Position numbers and translations under genes: made by a program
Virus record (IMG/VR): IMGVR_UViG_3300044858_005264
Coordinates: 1 to 20,401 of that record
Length of the DNA stretch: 20,401 nucleotides
Strand: one strand, 5' to 3'
DNA from: a virus
Shown here: one piece after another, positions 1 to 6,795 of the stretch
Numbering within the stretch: the stretch's first letter is position 1
Layout of the letters: each line of letters opens with the position of its first letter
Notes under the pieces: model-generated
Seen by the model: the letters and a program-made list of their open reading frames with translations, nothing else
Told to the model about the DNA's origin: nothing
Database searches by the model: none

Positions 1-407
1 CTATTGTCAAGGGAGATGAGATTATCTTCTCTCTAAATGACAATCTTAAGATTGCACCACTGCGAGGCAACACCAACCTACACTCATTAAATGATGGTAC
101 GTACCTTGCAGTGGTGCATATACTTTACACAACTAAGACAAGAACCTACGACGCGCGCATGTTTGGAATAAGAGACGGCTTGAATAAGGACTACACACAC
201 TTATTCGCGCGATACGACGAGCGCGGGCGGTTAATAGAACTAAGTGAGGAATTTAAGTTCATTAGTCCTGGAATTGAGTTTGCCGCAGGAATGGTGGAGA
301 TGGGTGATGATCTTGTAATTACATTTGGTAAGGACGATGTATCAAGTCACTACGCACGCATTCCAAAGTGGAAAGCAATAAAGATGCTATCCCGTGTAAA
401 TGACTGA
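1..407 (+). CDS. C-terminal part of a beta-propeller glycoside hydrolase/phosphorylase-like protein (GH43/GH130-type), 5' truncated
   Basis: The reading frame is open from the first bases of the window, so this is the 3' end of a longer gene; the internal GTG at 111 is not needed as a start. The visible part has about 134 residues. It contains the blocks 'LRGNTNLHSLNDGTYLAVVH', then 'HLFARYDERGRLIELSEEF', then 'GIEFAAGMV' and 'LVITFGKDD'. I recognise this order from the last blades of five-bladed propeller proteins related to GH43/GH130 (mannosyl phosphorylase-like), which are often found beside glycosyltransferases. The catalytic part lies outside the window, so activity cannot be judged. 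The last 21 nt overlap the convergent methyltransferase gene, with no terminator between them. The link to glycan metabolism is inferred from the pattern and from the neighbouring glycosyltransferase and methyltransferase. Confidence 0.6.
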   Translation, partial: IVKGDEIIFSLNDNLKIAPLRGNTNLHSLNDGTYLAVVHILYTTKTRTYDARMFGIRDGLNKDYTHLFARYDERGRLIELSEEFKFISPGIEFAAGMVEMGDDLVITFGKDDVSSHYARIPKWKAIKMLSRVND

Positions 408-1175
408 CGGGTACCTATCGTTAACTGGTCCAATCTTTTTTGACACCGCAAAGATGTTATCGCCGACGTGGTCCATTGCATAGCCCATAGTCTTTAGCTT
501 ATTCACGTCAGTGTAGTTGGGTTCCTCAAATGAATCCTCTGTCCAGCTGCTTCCATCAAACCCGGCAGCCTTAAGAACCGAAACGAGCGAGTGGATTGAG
601 TATTCGTAGTTATGTCTCCACGGATCATTGTGCTTACGATACTGCATGTAGAAGTATGGCTCAATGCCTCTCAGAATCTTTGTAACTGCCCAAGTGGATA
701 CTGCGTTAGGTGTAGTAATGATAAGTGCTCCACCAGGCTTTAAGACGCGATTAGCCTCGGACAACATAAACATCGGATCAACGTCCATATGCTCAATAAC
801 CTCGCAACATAAAACAACATCAAATGTCTCGTCAGGTATTGGTAAAGGCGTTTCCTCAAGGTTAACGCGATAACCAGGAACCGTGATGCTATCACCGCAA
901 AGTTCTAGATAAATATCATCAACAGAAGGCAAGTCAAGATTAAAGTCGGTAACATGCACTTCAAGGTCGGGAATTAACCTTTTCAAGGCTAAGGGTACAA
1001 TTGCACCCGTGCCAAGCTCTAGCAATTTACCTTTTGGCTTTTGGTCAATTAACACTTGCAAAGTACGAGCCATGCGACGCTCGTGCGTCCTGTGATACAA
1101 ATCATCGGCCGCAATTAGCTTTGTAAGTACTTCACGAATAGACGGATGAATGTCTTTATATGTATCAGTGATCAA
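387..1175 (-). CDS. Class I SAM-dependent methyltransferase (Methyltransf_11/23 type)
   Basis: This 262-residue protein has a Rossmann-type methyltransferase core. Motif I is 'LLELGTGAIVPLAL' (residues 51-64, the SAM-binding loop). An acidic residue follows strand 2 in 'HVTDFN' (74-79). Motif IV is 'FDVVLCCEVIEHM' (118-130), and 'LKPGGALIITTPN' (145-157) is the post-II/III block. This is the UbiE/type-11 layout of small-molecule or sugar O-/N-methyltransferases. The start is TTG at 1175, giving an 11-nt overlap with the upstream glycosyltransferase gene, so the two are probably translationally coupled. As third gene of the leftward SpeD-glycosyltransferase-methyltransferase operon it may act on a glycan or metabolite made by its neighbours. 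The substrate cannot be read from the sequence. Confidence 0.85.
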   Translation of the reverse strand: MITDTYKDIHPSIREVLTKLIAADDLYHRTHERRMARTLQVLIDQKPKGKLLELGTGAIVPLALKRLIPDLEVHVTDFNLDLPSVDDIYLELCGDSITVPGYRVNLEETPLPIPDETFDVVLCCEVIEHMDVDPMFMLSEANRVLKPGGALIITTPNAVSTWAVTKILRGIEPYFYMQYRKHNDPWRHNYEYSIHSLVSVLKAAGFDGSSWTEDSFEEPNYTDVNKLKTMGYAMDHVGDNIFAVSKKIGPVNDRYPSVIYTG

Positions 1176-1995
1176 CTAGAGGGTATCCTTTATAGATGTA
1201 TGATCCATGATGGCTTAAAACAATCTTTGGATCTATCCAGATTTTTCCTCCAAGAGCTTGCCAACGACGACAAAATGTGTAATCCTCGCTAAGATACCTA
1301 TCGGTTTCTCGATCAATAGATGTATCAAATAACGCGTGAAGCTTAAGTTCTCTTTTTTCTATAGTTCCATCGACAAGACGGGTCGCTTCGTCTCCTCTAT
1401 ATGAGATCTCTTCTCCATAGTTGTCTATAAGAGCTTGTAGCGCAAAACGACTAATCAACATAAAACCTGTTCCAGCATCGTATACCTCAAGTAGTCCATC
1501 ATAAAGTTTAACATCAATCTTTCCGGTCTTCTTAACCTTCTTTGATTCTGAAACTTTAGGAGGCATATTTATCACGTAGTTAACAGATCTTTGCTTTGCA
1601 TCTTCTTCAGACTCAGCACCAACAACCCTATCCCAGGCAAGACCTTTTAGAGGGTACGCTGCAGCTATAACGTCCCTTTTATAAAGAACTAGCTTAAAAA
1701 CATCAATAGGGTCAAATGAAATATCTGCATCAATAAACATTAGATGAGTCAGTCTCTCGTCTTCCATAAAATTGTAAACAATTTGATTACGAGCGCGCGT
1801 GATAAGGCTTTCATTTCCAATCGTTTGAAGCCCCATAGATATCTTGTTCTGTGCTGCAAACGCAAATAAGCCAGTCATTGAGCGCATGTAATACGAAGAA
1901 CACATCTCCCCATAACAAGGAGTTGCGATAAGAATATGAGTACCGCGAAGGTACTGCAACTCCTCGTCAGAGAATGTGGATTGTTTTTTAGTCAA
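1165..1995 (-). CDS. GT-A-fold glycosyltransferase-like protein (paralogue of the gene at 17130)
   Basis: The 276-residue product begins with a nucleotide-sugar-binding type strand ('ILIATPCYGE', 21-30) and has a DxD metal-binding motif, 'MFIDADISFDP' (86-96, Asp89/Asp91). A C-terminal 'SEDYTFCRRWQALGGKIWID' block (236-255) is followed by a His pair (262-263). The acidic ED followed by an aromatic and a C-terminal His is typical of GT2-like GT-A enzymes, where it supplies the catalytic base and a metal ligand. The TTG start overlaps the end of the SpeD-like gene by 8 nt. The same landmarks recur in the protein at 17130-17813, so the two are paralogues. Donor and acceptor are unknown; phage DNA, virion or host glycans are all possible. 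Confidence 0.75.
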   Translation of the reverse strand: MTKKQSTFSDEELQYLRGTHILIATPCYGEMCSSYYMRSMTGLFAFAAQNKISMGLQTIGNESLITRARNQIVYNFMEDERLTHLMFIDADISFDPIDVFKLVLYKRDVIAAAYPLKGLAWDRVVGAESEEDAKQRSVNYVINMPPKVSESKKVKKTGKIDVKLYDGLLEVYDAGTGFMLISRFALQALIDNYGEEISYRGDEATRLVDGTIEKRELKLHALFDTSIDRETDRYLSEDYTFCRRWQALGGKIWIDPKIVLSHHGSYIYKGYPLVDH

Positions 1996-2371
1996 AGGTA
2001 TGAGTCTCTACAATATTGAATCCATTACGACGCTCCATTACCATGTACCAATACTTTTCAAGTCCCATGTACTTATTAAGACTGTCAAGAACAATTGATA
2101 CAGGAAGAGTAGAGCATGTGTAAAGATCAAACTGAATAAGACCAGGTTGTTCTTCATCCCATACGTGCAAGGCGATATGCGAGGTTTCAATCATTACTGT
2201 AGCAGTAAGACCTCGGTTACCTTCCTTGCTAACATACGAAGCGTATGGACCTTGAATGATCTTCATATCAATATCTGATACAAGTTGCTTCATCCATTCA
2301 ATTGTTTCTTCCTCGTTTGTTGGAGGATTAGTGACATACCCATTTAGTAGGATATGGTTGTGCAGTGCCAT
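1988..2371 (-). CDS. speD: SpeD-like S-adenosylmethionine decarboxylase family proenzyme (may decarboxylate another amino acid)
   Basis: The 127 residues match the length of prokaryotic class 1b AdoMet decarboxylases, which self-cleave to create a pyruvoyl cofactor. The key region 'ETSHIALHVW' (62-71) supplies the expected self-cleavage Ser64 and His69, and 'FDLYTC' (81-86) the proton-donor Cys86. In classical SpeD the cleavage site is Glu-Ser; here the residue before Ser64 is Thr, with Glu one position further upstream. Cleavage would give a chain of about 63 residues and a pyruvoyl chain of about 64. The ATG has a good Shine-Dalgarno (AAAGGAGAA). This is the first gene of a three-gene leftward operon driven from the shared -10 box at 2410-2417. 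Phage SpeD homologues are known in some cases to have changed substrate to ornithine or arginine, so AdoMet should not be assumed. Confidence 0.8.
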   Translation of the reverse strand: MALHNHILLNGYVTNPPTNEEETIEWMKQLVSDIDMKIIQGPYASYVSKEGNRGLTATVMIETSHIALHVWDEEQPGLIQFDLYTCSTLPVSIVLDSLNKYMGLEKYWYMVMERRNGFNIVETHTFD

Positions 2372-2409
2372 AGGGCTTCTCCTTTTGTATTACGTCTTGT
2401 CTTGAGTAC

Positions 2410-2417
2410 ATTATAAT
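2410..2417. promoter_or_regulatory. Palindromic bidirectional -10 element (ATTATAAT)
   Basis: ATTATAAT is its own reverse complement, so each strand carries a consensus TATAAT: 2412-2417 on the plus strand and 2415-2410 on the minus strand. On the plus strand the ATG at 2424 lies 6 nt beyond the -10 box, which suits a leaderless DUF3039 transcript. On the minus strand transcription would begin near 2403 and give the SpeD operon a leader of about 30 nt with a Shine-Dalgarno. Neither side has a convincing -35. Symmetric -10 elements are an established cause of divergent transcription in bacteria. Confidence 0.6.
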
Positions 2418-2423
2418 ATGACC

Positions 2424-2654
2424 ATGGGCTTTATAGACACCTCTGAAGAGACTAAAGCAGATATACGCACTGATAACGGCGACCACGACCGATTCTCACA
2501 TTATGTAGATAAGGACAGCGTCGCTGAAGCATATATCAACGGGACACCAGTAATTGCCTTGTGTGGGAAAGTGTGGGTACCCTCCCGTGATCCAGAGAAG
2601 TTTAAGGTATGTCCTACCTGTAAAGAAATCTATGAAGCTTTATTTTTAGGCTAG
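2424..2654 (+). CDS. DUF3039-family small protein (leaderless)
   Basis: This 76-residue protein matches the actinobacterial DUF3039 pattern: 'DRFSHYV' (22-28), then 'PVIALCGKVWVPSRDPEKF' (42-60) and 'VCPTCKEIYE' (62-71). Cys47, Cys63, Cys66 and probably His26 suggest a metal-binding site. The family's function is not known. An ATG also occurs at 2418, but it abuts the -10 box, whereas the ATG at 2424 falls where transcription should begin. There is no Shine-Dalgarno, so I chose 2424 and a leaderless start. The gene is divergent from the SpeD operon and separated from nrdJ by its own promoter, so it is probably monocistronic. Its presence supports an actinobacterial host. Confidence 0.75.
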   Translation: MGFIDTSEETKADIRTDNGDHDRFSHYVDKDSVAEAYINGTPVIALCGKVWVPSRDPEKFKVCPTCKEIYEALFLG

Positions 2655-2660
2655 ACTGGG

Positions 2661-2690
2661 TTTACACACTAGTACAAAACTAGGTATAAT
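2661..2690 (+). promoter_or_regulatory. Sigma-70-type promoter for the nrdJ operon
   Basis: A TTTACA -35 box (2661-2666) lies 18 nt upstream of a perfect TATAAT -10 box (2685-2690). The expected start is near 2697, about 40 nt before the nrdJ GTG. This is the best two-box promoter in the window. Confidence 0.7.
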
Positions 2691-2738
2691 CTGTTATCTA
2701 AACTTTAGTCAACTAATACAAAAATATGGGAGTGTAGC

Positions 2739-4775
2739 GTGAGCCTTTTCTCTTTTCGTCTAAATGAAGAGTTTGTTTCAGGATATAAAGGAAAGAAGGC
2801 ACCATTTGGTTATACAGACGCTGCTGGAAACTCCGTTGGAGAGATTACTTTTCTTCGTACTTACTCTCGACTAAAAGAAGACGGCACCAAGGAAACTTGG
2901 GTGGATGTATGTCAACGAGTTATTGAGGGCATGTACTCTATACAAAAGGATCACTGCAAGAGTCAAAGATTACCATGGAATGATTCACGTGCGCAGGCGT
3001 CTGCTAAGGAAGCATTTGAGCGCATGTTCAACTTAAAGTGGACACCACCAGGACGTGGTCTATGGGTTATGGGAACACCACTCGTCAACGCGCAACGTAA
3101 CTCTGCAGCACTACAAAACTGTGCATTTGTTTCAACAATGGAAATGACAAAGGCAAACCCTGCACGTCCATTTGCATTTCTAATGGAAGCATCAATGCTT
3201 GGTGTTGGTGTAGGATTTGACGATAAAGGTGCAGACAAAGACTTTACAATATACGAGCCGAAAGGAGAGGAAACATATGTCGTCCCAGATACCAGAGAAG
3301 GATGGGTTGAATCTCTCTCGCTCATCGTCAATGCTTACCTACGACCAGATCAGAAGACTCCACTATTTGACTACTCGCAAGTACGCCCAGCAGGCACTCC
3401 AATCAAAACCTTCGGAGGAACAGCAGCAGGACACGAACCATTAGAAAAACTCCATAACTATATTCATAAGATATTTAAGGGGCGTGCAGGTGAAAAGATT
3501 ACTCGTAGGGATATTGCTGACATCGGTAATCTTATTGGTGTGTGCGTGGTTAGTGGCAATGTTCGCCGTAGCGCTGAGCTACTTATTGGTCGAATTGATG
3601 ATGCTGACTTTCTAAACTTAAAGAACGCCGAGGTCTATCCCGAGCGTAACTCATACGACCCTGCAGCGCCTGGTTGGGGTTGGATGTCAAACAACTCTGT
3701 TGAAGCATACGTTGGCGCTGACTTAAACCCGATTGTTGAAGGCATTGCCCGCAACGGAGAACCTGGTGTTATCTGGCTAGATATGTCACGTAAGTATGGA
3801 CGTCTTGCTGATCCAATTAACAACAAAGATCATCGCGTGGCTGGGTATAACCCTTGCGCTGAACAGTCATTGGAATCATACGAGTGCTGCACACTCGTTG
3901 AGACATATCTAAACCGTCACGATGATTTAGAAGATTTTAAGCGCACGCTTAAGTTCGCGTATCTATACGCTAAGACTGTAACACTACTTCCTACACACTG
4001 GGAAGAGACCAACGCAATCATGCAACGCAATCGCCGTATTGGTACTTCTATCTCAGGTGTAGCAAACTTTGCAGACACAAAGGGTCTTCCAGTTCTTCGT
4101 GAGTGGATGGACGAAGGATACAAGCACATCAAACAATACGACAACACTTATTCAGAGTGGCTTGGTATTCGTGAGTCAATCAAGATGACAACAGTTAAAC
4201 CATCAGGAACAGTTTCAATTCTTGCAGGTGAGTCACCAGGAGTTCACTGGACAGTTGGTGGGGAGTACTTTGACCGCGCAATTCGCTTTGCTAACTCTGA
4301 CCCGATGTTGCCACTGTTTAAGATGGCAAACTATCGCGTTGAGCCTGCGTCAGAGTCACCAGAAACAACATCAGTGGTATTCTTCCCTATTAAGTCAGGT
4401 GCGCGTCGCTCAGAGAAGGACGTAACAATCTTTGAGAAGATGAACCTTGCTGCAACCGCGCAAAGATATTGGTCAGATAACTCCGTATCAGTTACCGTAT
4501 CATTTGATAGTGAAAAAGAAGCAGAGCATGTGGGAACCGTATTACACATGTATGACGGCCAATTAAAGACCGTTTCGTTCCTGCCACAGGGTAACTTCAC
4601 ATATCCACAGATGCCATACACTCAGATCACCGCTGAGACCTATGACGATGCAAGGATGAAGTTGTTTCCAATTGACTTTGCTGGTGTGTACGCAGGTATG
4701 GCCGCTGATGCTGTTGGAGAAGCGTACTGCACAACGGACGCCTGTGAGATTAGACTAATAAAGGATAATGCATGA
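2739..4775 (+). CDS. nrdJ: Adenosylcobalamin-dependent (class II) ribonucleoside-triphosphate reductase, monomeric type
   Basis: The 678-residue protein converts ribonucleotides to deoxyribonucleotides using a B12-generated thiyl radical. Landmarks fit the monomeric Lactobacillus leichmannii-type enzyme (about 740 residues). They are Cys128 in 'LQNCAF' (one of the redox pair), Cys373 and Glu375 in 'NPCAEQ' (radical Cys and acid), the second redox Cys in 'YECCTL' (383/384), and a C-terminal Cys664-x4-Cys669 shuttle pair. Glycine-rich 'MLGVGVGFDDKG' (153-164) and 'SGNVRRSAEL' (272-281) are further family blocks. All catalytic residues are present and no break is seen. The GTG start has GGGAGTG upstream. 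The gene overlaps the redoxin gene by ATGA. A B12-dependent enzyme works with or without oxygen, but the phage must draw cobalamin from its host. Confidence 0.95.
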   Translation: MSLFSFRLNEEFVSGYKGKKAPFGYTDAAGNSVGEITFLRTYSRLKEDGTKETWVDVCQRVIEGMYSIQKDHCKSQRLPWNDSRAQASAKEAFERMFNLKWTPPGRGLWVMGTPLVNAQRNSAALQNCAFVSTMEMTKANPARPFAFLMEASMLGVGVGFDDKGADKDFTIYEPKGEETYVVPDTREGWVESLSLIVNAYLRPDQKTPLFDYSQVRPAGTPIKTFGGTAAGHEPLEKLHNYIHKIFKGRAGEKITRRDIADIGNLIGVCVVSGNVRRSAELLIGRIDDADFLNLKNAEVYPERNSYDPAAPGWGWMSNNSVEAYVGADLNPIVEGIARNGEPGVIWLDMSRKYGRLADPINNKDHRVAGYNPCAEQSLESYECCTLVETYLNRHDDLEDFKRTLKFAYLYAKTVTLLPTHWEETNAIMQRNRRIGTSISGVANFADTKGLPVLREWMDEGYKHIKQYDNTYSEWLGIRESIKMTTVKPSGTVSILAGESPGVHWTVGGEYFDRAIRFANSDPMLPLFKMANYRVEPASESPETTSVVFFPIKSGARRSEKDVTIFEKMNLAATAQRYWSDNSVSVTVSFDSEKEAEHVGTVLHMYDGQLKTVSFLPQGNFTYPQMPYTQITAETYDDARMKLFPIDFAGVYAGMAADAVGEAYCTTDACEIRLIKDNA

Positions 4776-5011
4776 AAACAGTCTTATACACAATGCCAGA
4801 CTGCCCGCAGTGTAATGCAACTAAGAGATATCTTGAAGAAGGCGAAATCAACTACTCGACTGTTGATCTAAGCACGAATCAGGAAGCCTACGAACTTGTT
4901 TCTTCCTTGGGGTATAAGAGTGCGCCAGTTGTAATAAGTGGAGAAAATCACTGGAGCGGTTTTAGACCAGATAAAATTAAATTACTTAAACTTATTAAAG
5001 ACAACCAGTAA
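4772..5011 (+). CDS. nrdH: NrdH-like glutaredoxin/redoxin
   Basis: This 79-residue thioredoxin-fold protein has the active-site motif 'MPDCPQCNATK' (CPQC, Cys11/Cys14), a cis-Pro block 'SAPVV' (about 50-54) and the C-terminal 'HWSGFRPDKI' signature that marks NrdH redoxins. NrdH reduces the C-terminal cysteine pair of ribonucleotide reductases. The 4-nt ATGA overlap with nrdJ supports coupled production with its partner. It would need host thioredoxin reductase or an equivalent for recycling, as no reductase gene is visible here. Confidence 0.9.
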   Translation: MKTVLYTMPDCPQCNATKRYLEEGEINYSTVDLSTNQEAYELVSSLGYKSAPVVISGENHWSGFRPDKIKLLKLIKDNQ

Positions 5012-5038
5012 CTACTGCAACTATAACTAGGAGGAACG

Positions 5039-5194
5039 ATGGCAACATATACTGTATACATCACCGAGTCAAAGAACTACCAGACTGAGGTAGAGGCTGC
5101 ATCATACGAGGCTGCACTTTCAGCCGCAATTGCAACTGATACGACAACACTTACTGCAACAGTAGATAAGTCAGTTAGCGCACGACTAGCGTAA
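5039..5194 (+). CDS. Small unknown protein, 51 aa
   Basis: An ATG preceded by a perfect AGGAGG (5029-5034) opens a 51-residue frame that begins MATYTVYITESKNYQ and ends in TAA. The product is rich in Ala and Thr, has no cysteine and no membrane segment, and probably forms a short beta/alpha domain (strand, then an Ala-rich helix 'EAASYEAALSAAIA'). I do not recognise a family. It lies 27 nt after the redoxin gene and 2 nt before the FmdB-like gene, so it is part of the same operon. The strong ribosome-binding site is the main reason to believe it. Confidence 0.7.
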   Translation: MATYTVYITESKNYQTEVEAASYEAALSAAIATDTTTLTATVDKSVSARLA

Positions 5195-5196
5195 CT

Positions 5197-5376
5197 ATGG
5201 CGGTGTACGAATACACTTGTGAGAACAAGCATGTGTATATTGACGAGCGCCCGATGGCGCAGGAGGACACAGTAGTAGGCTCTGCATGCGAGATATGTAC
5301 AAATGATTTACAACGTGTATATAGTAGCTCAGCAATAATCTTTAAGGGACCAGGTTTTTATAGTTCGCGTAGATAG
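5197..5376 (+). CDS. FmdB-type zinc-ribbon small protein (one Cys pair degenerate)
   Basis: The 59-residue product has the FmdB/CxxC_CxxC_SSSS layout: 'VYEYTCENKH' at the N terminus, 'CEIC' at 31-34, then 'RVYSSSAIIFKGPGFYSS' (40-57), the family's characteristic tail. In typical members the first knuckle is CxxC; here the second Cys of that pair is Lys (Cys8-Glu-Asn-Lys), so zinc binding may be weakened or use His12. Members are small and frequent in actinobacteria and phages, with putative regulatory roles that are poorly tested. The ATG lies 2 nt after the preceding stop and has little Shine-Dalgarno of its own, suggesting translational coupling. Confidence 0.75.
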   Translation: MAVYEYTCENKHVYIDERPMAQEDTVVGSACEICTNDLQRVYSSSAIIFKGPGFYSSRR

Positions 5377-5382
5377 GGGAAG

Positions 5383-5715
5383 ATGCGCTTGGATCAAGAG
5401 ACTGAAGACACAGATGTACAAAGGCGACGCAGGAGCTATAGTGAGGTTCACGGGTTTGTAGGTAGATTTCCAAACTTTATAAATGAGGGAAACCCACCGT
5501 GCTCCGAAGCAAATCCAGAGGCATTTTTTCCGGAGAAGGGTATGGCCAACACCACCTGGGAAGAAATGAGAATGGCACAAAAAATATGTAAAACTTGCCC
5601 TTATAAGACCCCTTGTCTAAACTGGGCGATAGACAACGCAGAGATGGGCATCTGGGGAGGAACAACAGAAAGAGAGCGAAGACTACTAAGACGCTCAAGA
5701 CGGTTTGCTTCTTAA
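5383..5715 (+). CDS. whiB-like: WhiB-family (Wbl) iron-sulfur transcription factor
   Basis: The 110-residue protein has the four Wbl cluster cysteines: Cys40, then Cys69, Cys72 and Cys78 in 'CKTCPYKTPC' (CxxCx5C). These bind a [4Fe-4S] cluster. 'GIWGG' (89-93) is the beta-turn motif that contacts the primary sigma factor in this family, and the basic tail 'RERRLLRRSRR' (97-107) is the DNA-contacting part. The highly charged N terminus (1-20) is longer than in most short Wbl proteins. Wbl proteins act by binding region 4 of the host housekeeping sigma factor, and phage copies such as WhiBTM4 are known to alter host gene expression. The ATG follows a GGGGA ribosome-binding site that overlaps the end of the FmdB-like gene. 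Confidence 0.93.
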   Translation: MRLDQETEDTDVQRRRRSYSEVHGFVGRFPNFINEGNPPCSEANPEAFFPEKGMANTTWEEMRMAQKICKTCPYKTPCLNWAIDNAEMGIWGGTTERERRLLRRSRRFAS

Positions 5716-5777
5716 GTGATAGGATAACTATCTAACACCTCTGGGGAGAGGGTACGACACTTCCAGGGAGAAGCGCG

Positions 5778-6029
5778 ATGGCAGATAAGAAAAAGGTCTA
5801 CAAGAAGACCGTAGTGGCTGTTACTTCAGCCGCACTTGGGTTATTATTACTATCAGGATGTGGGTATCAAGGCAGTTACCGTTATCATTGCCAGGATCCT
5901 GTAAACTGGGGAGCAAAGGAGTGTGTAATGCCAGAGTGTAAAGCAACTGGTGTATGCACAGCAGATCTACTCGGATATGATCCTTTAGCACCAGAAACAA
6001 CAAAAACTGAAGGGACACCAAATGAGTAA
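5778..6029 (+). CDS. Cys-rich phage lipoprotein
   Basis: The 83-residue product has a basic N terminus (MADKKKVYKK), a hydrophobic stretch (11-25) and a lipobox 'LLSGC' with Cys28 as the predicted lipidated residue. The mature part carries four more cysteines in 'HCQDPVNWGAKECVMPEC' and 'GVC', which could form disulfides outside the cytoplasm. The tail is acidic. I recall similar short 'CQDPxNW' lipoproteins in marine and freshwater phages, but no function is established. Candidate roles are lysis-associated (spanin-like) or superinfection exclusion. It overlaps the next membrane-protein gene by 8 nt, so the two may work together at the envelope. Confidence 0.75.
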   Translation: MADKKKVYKKTVVAVTSAALGLLLLSGCGYQGSYRYHCQDPVNWGAKECVMPECKATGVCTADLLGYDPLAPETTKTEGTPNE

Positions 6030-6435
6030 AGAAAAATTTAGATATTCAGCGGCTGACTTAGACGCGAGATTAAAGTTTACACTTGGTCTTATACTTGGAA
6101 CAATTTTATTGTTCACAACAATGGGAATTCTTTACGCCCTTGTTTTTGTTACACAGCCAGTAGGTGCACAGTCAGAGAACGACAAGATGTTCTTTAACGT
6201 GCTAGGAAGCGTCGCAACATTCATTACAGGAACCCTTGCAGGTTTACTAATTGGACAGTCTGGCGCTAAGGATATTATGCAGGCTCAACTATCCAATAAG
6301 GAAATGGACGCCAAGAACACACAAGCGGATAAGAAGCTTGAGGCAGAGATTGATGCAACCGCTGCGCGTTTAGCAGCTAAGCCAGATGGCGCAATGCCAG
6401 AGGAACAACCTGTTGACGCAGATTGGGATAAATAA
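6022..6435 (+). CDS. Two-TM membrane protein with a coiled-coil tail
   Basis: The 137-residue protein has two hydrophobic segments (about 20-43 and 57-79, the second glycine-rich), then a charged helix (84-120) predicted to be coiled coil, and an acidic end. With both ends in the cytoplasm, the loop between the helices would face outside. It is translationally coupled to the lipoprotein (8-nt overlap) and lies upstream of the endolysin in the same operon. That makes a role in lysis (holin- or pinholin-like) possible, although the long tail is unusual for a holin. No family is recognised. Confidence 0.7.
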   Translation: MSKEKFRYSAADLDARLKFTLGLILGTILLFTTMGILYALVFVTQPVGAQSENDKMFFNVLGSVATFITGTLAGLLIGQSGAKDIMQAQLSNKEMDAKNTQADKKLEAEIDATAARLAAKPDGAMPEEQPVDADWDK

Positions 6436-6436
6436 T

Positions 6437-6499
6437 ATGTGTGCAACATGTGGATGTAAGTCAAAGCCTAAGCCAAAGCCAAAGCCAAAAGGTAGATAA
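6437..6499 (+). CDS. Cys/Lys-Pro microprotein, 20 aa
   Basis: A 21-codon frame starts 1 nt after the preceding stop and ends 3 nt before the next ATG, filling the gap exactly. The product is MCATCGCKSKPKPKPKPKGR: three cysteines in CxxCxC, then a Lys-Pro repeat. The Cys cluster could bind one metal ion, perhaps as a dimer, and the basic tail could bind nucleic acid or another acidic partner. No function can be assigned. Weak points are the small size and lack of a clear ribosome-binding site; strong points are its fit to the gap and its striking composition. Confidence 0.5.
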   Translation: MCATCGCKSKPKPKPKPKGR

Positions 6500-6502
6500 C
6501 TA

Positions 6503-6772
6503 ATGGAAGATCCATTTGCACCTCTACCTACTCCACCAGGCAATAATTCCCATCCACCAGGCAACGATAGAGAACTGGCTATAAGTATTGAAACTTCTGT
6601 TAGAGACGGCTTGCTTGCAAACCTAATGGAGAGAGTTCAGAACTATAAGAATTGGGAAAGTTACAACGAAGAACAGCGCAGTGCATTGATGCGTTATCGT
6701 CAAGATTTAATAGACGTCACAGACCAAGAGGGCTTTCCTTACTACATAGTATGGCCTCAACCACCATTTTAA
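6503..6772 (+). CDS. Phage tail assembly chaperone-like protein (Phage_tail_APC type)
   Basis: The 89-residue protein starts with a Pro-rich, probably disordered stretch. It then has a helical region ('RDGLLANLMERVQNYKNWE') and ends in 'LMRYRQDLIDVTDQEGFPYY' followed by 'IVWPQPPF'. The C-terminal 'YRQxLxDxxxQxGFP...WPxxP' pattern is characteristic of Phage_tail_APC and tail-fibre-assembly small proteins. I infer a role in tail or tail-fibre assembly, although no tail genes are visible here. It lies between the microprotein and the endolysin, where small tail-associated genes often sit. Confidence 0.6.
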   Translation: MEDPFAPLPTPPGNNSHPPGNDRELAISIETSVRDGLLANLMERVQNYKNWESYNEEQRSALMRYRQDLIDVTDQEGFPYYIVWPQPPF

Positions 6773-6795
6773 TAAGTCACTAAGGAGAAATAACT

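Noticed and set aside
387-407. Terminator in the convergent overlaps at 387-407 and 7600-7603
   Set aside because: Both overlaps are coding on both strands, with no hairpin plus T-run; readthrough or rho-type termination is more likely.
664-873. Plus-strand open frame of 69 codons
   Set aside because: It lies wholly inside the methyltransferase gene on the other strand and shows no family pattern or ribosome-binding site.
2963-4621. Open frames opposite and alongside nrdJ
   Set aside because: nrdJ is unambiguous over the whole length; the others are shadows.
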